From Streptomyces narbonensis (GTDB taxonomy: Bacteria; Actinomycetota; Actinomycetes; Streptomycetales; Streptomycetaceae): a stretch of 64,000 nt of DNA. The stretch's first letter is position 1. Every line of letters begins with the position of its first letter. The stretch covers positions 248,001 through 312,000 of the forward strand of contig NZ_BMSF01000007.1 of the NCBI RefSeq assembly GCF_014649015.1, read 5' to 3'. Below the pieces are notes generated by a model, which was not told the DNA's origin, did not search any database, and was given only the letters and a program-made list of their open reading frames with translations. Of this stretch, positions 58,360 through 64,000 are shown piece after piece. A program made the translations under genes and the position numbers.

Positions 58360-58560
58360 CTACGGCGCCGTACGGGCGCCCTGGGCGTCGCAGGACAGAG
58401 GGCGGCCCGGATGGTCCTCGGCGAAGTCCTCGCCGATGTCGCCCACGGTGTCCTCCATGGCCGTGCTGGAGATGTGGATCTGCCCGGAGAACGGCCGGTC
58501 GATGTCCGCGATGAGGAGCAGCGATCCGGTGAAGAGCCCGGCCAGGACGAAGAGCGGCAC
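58360..58560 (-). pseudogene. C-terminal remnant of a DUF4239 membrane protein
   Basis: An open frame of 66 codons. Its sequence LFVLAGLFTGSLLLIADIDRP, then FSGQIHISSTAMEDTVGDIG, is that of the last helix and conserved end of DUF4239 proteins, which are normally about 250 residues. The upstream 100 bases carry no more of the gene. It is likely a truncated relic, although the short frame could be translated. Confidence 0.6.
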
Positions 58561-58658
58561 CAGGACAGCCCCGGTCCGTCGGCCGTGGCGGCGGCGCCGT
58601 GGCCCCCGGAACGCCTCCCGGCCTGCCGTTCCGGCCCAGGGCCGCCTAGGATCGCGGC

Positions 58659-59603
58659 ATGGCGCTGATCATGAGTGACGTGGACCGGTTCGAGGCCGCG
58701 AGGCCCCGGCTGGAGGCCATCGCCTACCGGCTGCTGGGTTCGTCGAGCGAGGCGGAGGATGCCGCGCAGGAGACGTTCCTGCGCTGGCAGGCAGCCGACG
58801 TCGAGCGGATCGAGGTGCCCGAGGCCTGGCTCACCAAGGTCCTCACCAACTACTGCCTCAACCAGCTGACCTCGGCCCGGGCCCGGCGCGAGTCGTACGT
58901 GGGGCAGTGGCTTCCCGAGCCGTTGCTCGCCGGGGACCCGATGCTCGGCCCCGCCGACACCGCAGAGCAGCGCGATTCGGTGTCGTACGCCGTCCTCGTC
59001 CTGCTGGAGCGCCTGTCGTCCAACGAGCGGGCGGTGTACGTGCTGCGGGAGGCCTTCGACTACCCGCACCGGGAGATCGCCGAGATCCTGGACATCACCG
59101 AGGCCGCCAGCCAGCAGATCTACCACCGGGCCAAGAAGCACGTCGCGGATGGCAAGGCCCGCACCGAGATCGACGACGCCACGGCCCGGCGCATCGTCGA
59201 GGAGTTCCTGGCCGCGGCGACCAGCGGCCGTACGGAACCCCTCGTACGCCTCCTCACCCAGGACGCCGTCTCGGTCGGCGACGGCGGCGGCAAGGTCCCG
59301 GCCCGCGCGAAGGCCTTCGAGGGCGCGCTCGCGGTCGCCACCTTCATGCGCGGCCTGTTCAAGCCCAGCAAGGCCAAGCGGAACATCCTCGGCGGCGCGG
59401 CCGAGATCTACGCCACGACCGCCAACGGCGGGCCGGCGATCGTCGCGGTCGTCGACGGCCGGGTCGTCGGCATCACCTGCCTGGAGGTCGGCCCGGACGG
59501 CATCGTGGCGCTCCGCAACCAGGTCAACCCCGACAAGCTCGTCCGCGCGACCGAGCTGTGGGCCGCCACGGACCACGAGGAGAGCCCGCTCCTCACCCTC
59601 TGA
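58659..59603 (+). CDS. ECF41-type (SigJ-like) RNA polymerase sigma factor
   Basis: A 314-residue sigma factor with its own C-terminal SnoaL-like domain. Sigma region 2 is YRLLGSSSEAEDAAQETFLRW and region 4 is LREAFDYPHREIAEILDITE. The extension (about 195-310) holds the ECF41 hallmark NPDKL near VALRNQVNPDKLVRAT, which regulates activity in place of an anti-sigma factor. ECF41 genes are usually followed by a COE-type oxidoreductase or decarboxylase gene that they control; here an FAD oxidoreductase follows. The start may be ATG 58659 or 58671. Confidence 0.93.
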   Translation: MALIMSDVDRFEAARPRLEAIAYRLLGSSSEAEDAAQETFLRWQAADVERIEVPEAWLTKVLTNYCLNQLTSARARRESYVGQWLPEPLLAGDPMLGPADTAEQRDSVSYAVLVLLERLSSNERAVYVLREAFDYPHREIAEILDITEAASQQIYHRAKKHVADGKARTEIDDATARRIVEEFLAAATSGRTEPLVRLLTQDAVSVGDGGGKVPARAKAFEGALAVATFMRGLFKPSKAKRNILGGAAEIYATTANGGPAIVAVVDGRVVGITCLEVGPDGIVALRNQVNPDKLVRATELWAATDHEESPLLTL

Positions 59604-59611
59604 CACCCTCC

Positions 59612-59643
59612 GATCCAGGTGTGACCCAGGTCACACCTGGATC
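59612..59643. promoter_or_regulatory. Perfect 15-bp inverted repeat between sigma factor and oxidoreductase
   Basis: Two perfect 15-bp arms (59612-59626, 59629-59643) with a 2-nt spacer. The inner part is AGGTGTGACC-CA-GGTCACACCT. It lies 9 bp after the sigma factor stop and 84 bp before the next start. It may be an operator or a terminator. Directly downstream is CTGTCAGGAATCGCGGGGC, a candidate ECF41-type promoter. Confidence 0.75.
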
Positions 59644-59726
59644 CTGTCAGGAATCGCGGGGCTGTCCGGTTCAAGGTGCGAAACCACGCCGGACAGCGGC
59701 GGAACCGCCCAGACAGGAGCACGGAC

Positions 59727-60929
59727 ATGGAGCACCGCATCGTCGTCCTCGGAGCCGGCTACACCGGTGCCGCCGCCGCCGGCCGTATCGCCAAGCGACT
59801 GCGCCGCGAGGACGTCACCGTCACCCTCGTGAACGCCGAGCCCGACTTCGTCGAGCGCGTCCGACTGCACCAGATCGCGGCCGGCCAGGAGCTGAAGCCC
59901 CGGCCGTTCGACGAGATGTTCGCCGGTACGGGCGTGGAGCTGAAGCTCGCGAAGGTCACCGCCGTGGACGTGGACCGCAAGACGGTGGCGGTCTCCGCCG
60001 CGAACGGCCTCGGGCAGGAGGAACTGGCCTACGACACCCTGGTCTACGCCCTCGGCAGCGGCTGGAACGACGGCGGCGTCCCCGGCACCGCCGAGCACGC
60101 CCACGAGGTCTCCAGCCGCCCCGGCGCGCTGCGCCTCCGCGACCGCCTGGCCGCCCTGGAAGCCGGCCGCCCGGTCGTCGTGGTCGGCGGCGGGCTGACC
60201 GGCCTGGAGGCCGCGACCGAGATCGCCGAGGCCCGCCCCGACCTCGACGTCTCCCTGGCCGCCCGCGGCGTACTCGGCGACTGGCTCTCGGAGAAGGGCC
60301 GCGCCCACCTCCGGAAGGTGGTGGACAGGCTCGGCATCACGGTCCACGAGCACGCCGCGGTCGACGCCGTGGAGGCGGACCGCGTCACGACCGCCGACGG
60401 CCGGACCGTCCCCGCCGACGTCACCGTCTGGACCACCGGTTTCGCCGTCCGCCCGATCGCCGGCGCCACCACCCTGGAGCTCACCGACGGCGGCCAGATC
60501 GTGGTCGACAGCACGATGCGCTCGGTCTCCCACCCGGACGTGTACGCCATCGGCGACGCCGCGATGGCGCTCGGCCCGGGCGACAAGCCGCTGCGCATGT
60601 CCTGCGCCTCGGGCGTCCCCATGGCCTGGCAGGCCGCCGACGCCATCGCCGCCCGGCTGGCCGGCACCAAGGTCCCCCACATCGCCATCCGTTACTCGCA
60701 GCAGTGCATCTCGCTCGGCCGCGGCGACGCCCTGATCCAGTTCGTCACCGCCGAGGACCAGGCCGTCGAGAAGGCCCTGACGGGCCGTATGGCGGCCCGC
60801 TACAAGGAGATGATCTGCAAGGGCGCGGCCTGGGGCACCGCCAACCCGACCCTGGGCATCCCGACCCGCCGCCGCCCCGTCGTGGTGTCGGAGACCCCGA
60901 GCCTCGTCGCGGCGGAGGCAGCGGCCTGA
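59727..60929 (+). CDS. FAD-dependent pyridine nucleotide-disulfide oxidoreductase (NDH-2-like)
   Basis: A 400-residue flavoprotein. The FAD-binding motif is VVLGAGYTGAAAA at the N-terminus, and the NAD(P)H site VVVVGGGLTGLEAATE at about 145. The C-terminal FAD contact is HPDVYAIGDAAMALG. It lacks a redox-active Cys pair, fitting NADH:quinone-type or ferredoxin-reductase-like activity. ATG 59727 follows aggag by eight bases. It is the partner gene of the ECF41 sigma factor 124 bp upstream and the probable target of that factor. Confidence 0.92.
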   Translation: MEHRIVVLGAGYTGAAAAGRIAKRLRREDVTVTLVNAEPDFVERVRLHQIAAGQELKPRPFDEMFAGTGVELKLAKVTAVDVDRKTVAVSAANGLGQEELAYDTLVYALGSGWNDGGVPGTAEHAHEVSSRPGALRLRDRLAALEAGRPVVVVGGGLTGLEAATEIAEARPDLDVSLAARGVLGDWLSEKGRAHLRKVVDRLGITVHEHAAVDAVEADRVTTADGRTVPADVTVWTTGFAVRPIAGATTLELTDGGQIVVDSTMRSVSHPDVYAIGDAAMALGPGDKPLRMSCASGVPMAWQAADAIAARLAGTKVPHIAIRYSQQCISLGRGDALIQFVTAEDQAVEKALTGRMAARYKEMICKGAAWGTANPTLGIPTRRRPVVVSETPSLVAAEAAA

Positions 60930-60960
60930 GTACGCCCGTCATCCGTTCTCCTCGAAGAAG

Positions 60961-60991
60961 AAGGCCCGGGTCGCACGCCGACCCGGGCCTT
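60961..60991 (+). terminator. Terminator after the oxidoreductase
   Basis: A perfect 13-bp stem (60961-60973 and 60979-60991) with a 5-nt loop. Confidence 0.88.
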
Positions 60992-61010
60992 CGCCCTGCC
61001 CGGGCCTTCG

Positions 61011-61090
61011 CCCTGCCCTGGCCTGCCTGACCTGACCTGGCCTGCCTGACCTGACCTGGCCTGGCCTGCCTGACCTGGCCTGCCCGCCCG
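61011..61090. repeat. CCTGN pentamer/decamer tandem repeat
   Basis: A run of CCTGG, CCTGC and CCTGA pentamers forming repeats such as CCTGACCTGGCCTG. It lies between the terminator and the end of the MocR gene. No gene is seen. Confidence 0.8.
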
Positions 61091-61113
61091 CCCTGCCCTG
61101 CTCCGTCTCGCCC

Positions 61114-62526
61114 TCACCCCGCCGCGCAGGCGGCGGCCGTTCGGGTCAGGCGGTGGATGCCTTCCGTGAGCTCCGCGGGGGTTTCGGTGGCCGCGAAGCC
61201 CAGGCGGAGGTAGGCGGCTGGCGGGTCGGCCGGGAAGGAGGGGGTGCCTGCGTTGACCGCTACTCCGTGGGTGCGGGCCGTCTGGGCGACGGTGGTGTCG
61301 TCGAAGCCGGGCGGGAGCTGGACCCACAGGTGGAGGCCGCCCGTCGGGACACGGGCGGGGGTCCATTCGGGGAGTTCGCGGGCCAGGGCGTCGGCGAGGA
61401 CGGCGCAGCGTTCTCGCAGCCTGGTGGAGAGGGAGCGGAGGTGGCGGTCCCAGGCGGGGGTGCTGAGCAGTTCCAGGGCCGCCTCCTGCAGGGGGCGGGC
61501 GAGGAAGAAGTCGTCGACCCTGCGCATGCCCTGGAGTCTGCGCATCACCGGTCCGCGGGCGATCACCGCGCCGATCCGGAGGCTCGGCGAGGCCGGCTTG
61601 GTGAGCGTGGCCAGGTGGATGACTGTGCCGTCGCGGTCGTCCGCGACCAGCGGGCGGGGGACGGGCCCGCCGTGGCCGAGGTGGCGGGCGAAGTCGTCCT
61701 CGACGACGAACGCCCCGGCGGCCCGGGCCACGTCGACGACCTGGCGGCGGCGTTCGGGGGCGAGGACCGTGCCGGTGGGGTTGTGGAAGGTGGGCTGGCA
61801 GTAGAGCACCCGGGCGCCGGTCACGGCGAAGGCCTCGGCGAGGAGGTCGGGGCGGATGCCGTCCGCGTCCATCGGTACGGGCACGGGGCGCAGTCCCGCC
61901 GCGCGGGCGGCGGCCAGCGCGCCGGGGTACGTCGGCGACTCCACGAGGACCGGGCTGCCGGGCGCGGCCAGGGCCCTGAAGAGCATCGACAGCGCGCCCT
62001 GTCCGCCGCCGGTGACCAGGACGTCCTCGGGTCCGACGTCTCCGCCGGCCGCGCGGGCGAAGACCGCGCGCAGCGGAGCGAGGCCCGCGGCGGGGGCCCG
62101 GTCCCAGGCGTCGGGGCGGCGGGCGGCGCGGGCGAGCGCGGCGCTCAGCGCCCGGTCGGGGCGGAGCGAGGGGTGCAGGTAGCCGCCCGCCATGGCGATG
62201 ACCCCGGCGGGCGGCGGGTCCTGGGGGCCGTCCTGGGTGCCGGGGTCGAACTCGCGGCCGGCGAGGGCCACCGCCTGCCAGGAAGTGTCCGGGGCGTCGG
62301 TCGCCGTGCGCGCGCGGCGCGGGGAGACGTAGGTGCCGCTGCCGGGGCGGGTGACCACCTCTCCCTCGGCGGCCAGTTGGGCGAAGGCCCGGGACACCGT
62401 GACCGGGCTGACGCCGTGACGGCTCGTCAATTCCCTGCTGCTGGGCAGCCGGTCGCCGGAGGCGAGCCGGGAGATCTCCGCGCGAAGGAGCGCGACAACC
62501 ACCTCAGTACTGCTACTGTCAGACAT
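61114..62526 (-). CDS. MocR-type (GntR-aminotransferase) transcriptional regulator
   Basis: A 470-residue fusion. The N-terminal GntR winged helix shows LASGDRLPSSRELTSRHGVSPVTVSRAF. A class I aminotransferase-like domain follows, with CQPTFHNPTGTVL, VVEDDFARHL and the PLP lysine in HLATLTKPASPSLRIG. MocR proteins are PLP-sensing or amino-acid-sensing regulators (PdxR, GabR). Its start codon overlaps by 2 bases with the divergent aminotransferase ORF start, leaving a minimal promoter region, so one of the two starts may lie further in. It probably controls that divergent gene. Confidence 0.92.
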   Translation of the reverse strand: MSDSSSTEVVVALLRAEISRLASGDRLPSSRELTSRHGVSPVTVSRAFAQLAAEGEVVTRPGSGTYVSPRRARTATDAPDTSWQAVALAGREFDPGTQDGPQDPPPAGVIAMAGGYLHPSLRPDRALSAALARAARRPDAWDRAPAAGLAPLRAVFARAAGGDVGPEDVLVTGGGQGALSMLFRALAAPGSPVLVESPTYPGALAAARAAGLRPVPVPMDADGIRPDLLAEAFAVTGARVLYCQPTFHNPTGTVLAPERRRQVVDVARAAGAFVVEDDFARHLGHGGPVPRPLVADDRDGTVIHLATLTKPASPSLRIGAVIARGPVMRRLQGMRRVDDFFLARPLQEAALELLSTPAWDRHLRSLSTRLRERCAVLADALARELPEWTPARVPTGGLHLWVQLPPGFDDTTVAQTARTHGVAVNAGTPSFPADPPAAYLRLGFAATETPAELTEGIHRLTRTAAACAAG

Positions 62527-63787
62527 GGGACATAAGAGTAACGCTTCTCTCCTCGCTGGAGAATCACTCCTCTCCGGAGAGCCTCTCCTCGACGTGACGG
62601 CCCTCCGCGCGGACACCCCCGGCTGCGAGTCGGTCGTCCACTTCAACAACGCGGGCTGCGGACTCGTCGCCCGCCCGGTCCTCCAGGCCATGACCGACCA
62701 CCTCCAACTGGAGGCGGAGATCGGCGGATACGAGGCCTCCGCCGCGCAGGAGGTCCGCGTCCGGGACTTCCACGCCTCGATCGCCGAGCTCCTGGGCACC
62801 CGCCCCGGCAACATCGCCTTCGCCGGCAGCGCCACCCACGCCTACACCAAGGCCCTGTCGGCGATCGACTTCCAGCCCGGCGACACCGTCCTCACCACCC
62901 GCAACGACTTCGTCTCCAACCAGATCGCCTTCCTCGCCCTGCGCAAACGGCACGGCGTCGAGATCGTCCACGCCCCCGACCACCCCGACGGCAGCGGCGT
63001 CGACGTCGACGCCATGGCGGCCCTCATGCGCGCCCACCGGCCCCGCCTGGTCGCCGCGACCCACGTCCCCACCAACTCCGGCCTCGTACAGCCCGTCGCC
63101 GAGATCGGCCGGCACTGCCGCGAACTCGGCCTGCTCTACCTCGTCGACGCCTGCCAGTCGGTCGGCCAGTACCCGCTCGACGTCGAGGAGATCGGCTGCG
63201 ACCTGCTGACCGGCACCTGCCGCAAGTTCCTGCGCGGACCGCGCGGTTCGGGCTTTCTCTACGTCTCCGACCGCGTCCTGCGGGAGGGGTACGAGCCGCT
63301 CTTCATCGACATGTACGGCGCCCGCTGGACCGGACCCGACACCTACCGCCCGGTGGACACCGCCGCCCGCTTCGAGGAGTGGGAGTTCCCGTACGCCACG
63401 CTGCTGGGCTGTGCGGCGGCTGTGCGCTACGCCCTTGCCGTCGGCCTGGAACCCATCTCCCGCCGGACCCCCGCCCTCGCCGCCCGGCTGCGCGGCCGGC
63501 TGGCCGAGATCGACGGCGTACGCGTCCTCGACGGAGGACCGGCCCCGGCGGCGCTCGTCACCTTCGCGATCGACGGGTGGCAGCCCCAGCCGTTCAAGGC
63601 CGCCCTGGACGAGCTGAGCATCAACTCCGCTCTGAGCCTGCGGGAGTTCGCGCAGTTCGACTTCGGCGACAAGGACGTCGACTGGTGCCTGCGGCTGTCG
63701 CCGCACTACTACAACACCGAGGACGAGGTCGGCACGGTCGCCGCGGCCGTCGCGGAACTGGCCGCACGCGGGCAGCGGATCCACTGA
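62525..63787 (+). CDS. Class V PLP-dependent aminotransferase (isopenicillin-epimerase/cysteine desulfurase-like)
   Basis: A PLP enzyme of up to 420 residues. Features are VHFNNAGCGLVARPVL, the cofactor region SATHAYTKALSAI, VAATHVPTNSGLVQPV, the Asp/Gln pair VDACQSVGQ and the Schiff-base Lys in TGTCRKFLRGPRGSGFLYV. ATG 62525 would need leaderless expression; GTG 62594 (VTALRADTPG) is a plausible shorter start after ggagag. No substrate is evident. It is divergent from the MocR regulator, so regulation by PLP or an amino acid is expected. Confidence 0.88.
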   Translation: MGHKSNASLLAGESLLSGEPLLDVTALRADTPGCESVVHFNNAGCGLVARPVLQAMTDHLQLEAEIGGYEASAAQEVRVRDFHASIAELLGTRPGNIAFAGSATHAYTKALSAIDFQPGDTVLTTRNDFVSNQIAFLALRKRHGVEIVHAPDHPDGSGVDVDAMAALMRAHRPRLVAATHVPTNSGLVQPVAEIGRHCRELGLLYLVDACQSVGQYPLDVEEIGCDLLTGTCRKFLRGPRGSGFLYVSDRVLREGYEPLFIDMYGARWTGPDTYRPVDTAARFEEWEFPYATLLGCAAAVRYALAVGLEPISRRTPALAARLRGRLAEIDGVRVLDGGPAPAALVTFAIDGWQPQPFKAALDELSINSALSLREFAQFDFGDKDVDWCLRLSPHYYNTEDEVGTVAAAVAELAARGQRIH

Positions 63788-63896
63788 TGCCCTCGGCTCA
63801 CGTGACGGCGACCGGCCGGGTCAGGGCGGCCAGGATGCGGAAGCATCGGTTCACCGGGATGCTGGGTGCGTCGGCTTTTCGTGAGGAGGACACGTA

Positions 63897-64000
63897 ATGT
63901 CCATGCTCGACAAGCTCAAGGGCATGATCAAGGGCCACGAGGACACTGCACGTCAGGGTGTCGAGAAGGCGGGCGACGCCGTCGACGCCAAGACGGGCAA
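63897..64000 (+). CDS. MT0933-type antitoxin-like protein, partial
   Basis: The first 34 codons of a gene cut by the window edge: MSMLDKLKGMIKGHEDTARQ, then GVEKAGDAVDAKTG. This matches the small, charged MT0933 antitoxin-like family of actinobacteria, which usually have 60-80 residues. A gaggagga site lies 8 bases before the ATG. No toxin partner is seen within the window. The role as an antitoxin is a family label only. Confidence 0.75.
   Translation, partial: MSMLDKLKGMIKGHEDTARQGVEKAGDAVDAKTG

Noticed and set aside
61011..61090. Coding sequence across the CCTGN repeats
   Set aside because: The frames give only Leu/Pro/Asp repeats without a start site. The stretch lies between a terminator and the end of the convergent MocR gene.

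Overview
The window looks like core chromosome of a Streptomyces species. The evidence is very high GC with strong third-position bias (hence many long shadow ORFs), GTG starts, 4-bp start/stop overlaps, HspR-type HAIR operators on dnaK and clpB, a parS-like 14-mer, and a gene order (purA ... kynurenine genes ... fba, pyrE ... clpB ... hspR-dnaJ-grpE-dnaK ... dcd ... csp/DEAD helicase) that matches my memory of the arm-proximal core around dnaK in S. coelicolor.

Layout. 0-9 kb: LysR regulator divergent from an SDR, purA, a diacylglycerol-kinase-like protein, a membrane protein, a P450 and a NarL-type two-component pair. 9-14 kb: a tryptophan catabolic set (tryptophan 2,3-dioxygenase, kynureninase, formamidase-like hydrolase), DUF3152 and DUF3151 proteins, and a 170-bp palindromic MITE-like element. 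14-23 kb: MFS pump, MalY-type C-S lyase, fba, a perfect 30-bp palindrome containing a parS-like site, pyrE, an aldose epimerase, an acidic-repeat SRPBCC protein, a membrane spermidine-synthase-like protein and DUF2617. 23-29 kb: two tiny membrane proteins with Cys-rich tails, an aminotransferase, a YbjN protein, clpB and a PPOX flavoprotein. 29-31 kb: a secreted peptide with five DPGWS repeats, a small Rieske-like protein that has lost its ligands, and a divergent LuxR-type regulator. 31-42 kb: hspR, dnaJ, grpE, dnaK, a shrunken sugar transferase, an EtfD-like Fe-S protein, a secreted protein, a Yip1 protein, a phosphoribosyltransferase, dcd and a small zinc-ribbon-like protein.

42-47 kb is the main accessory region. 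An intact tRNA-Gly(CCC) and a 58-bp repeat of its 3' half flank 4.4 kb that encodes two WXG100 proteins, a large effector with an RNase A-like C-terminal toxin domain, a probable immunity protein, an orphan second RNase A-like toxin tip, and a CdiI-type immunity protein. No integrase is present. A partial duplicate of the immunity gene lies just beyond the repeat. I read this as a remnant type VII-secreted polymorphic-toxin island.

47-64 kb: a cold-shock gene with a long leader carrying a LexA-like box, a DEAD-box helicase, CBS and small proteins, a long structured leader before a MerR-like regulator, a second two-component system with DUF998, GNAT and WYL-regulator genes separated by octamer minisatellites, a NIPSNAP protein, an ECF41-type sigma factor with its FAD oxidoreductase partner, a MocR regulator head-to-head with a class V aminotransferase, and the start of an MT0933-type antitoxin-like gene at the right edge.

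All family assignments come from motif recognition by eye; no database search was run.
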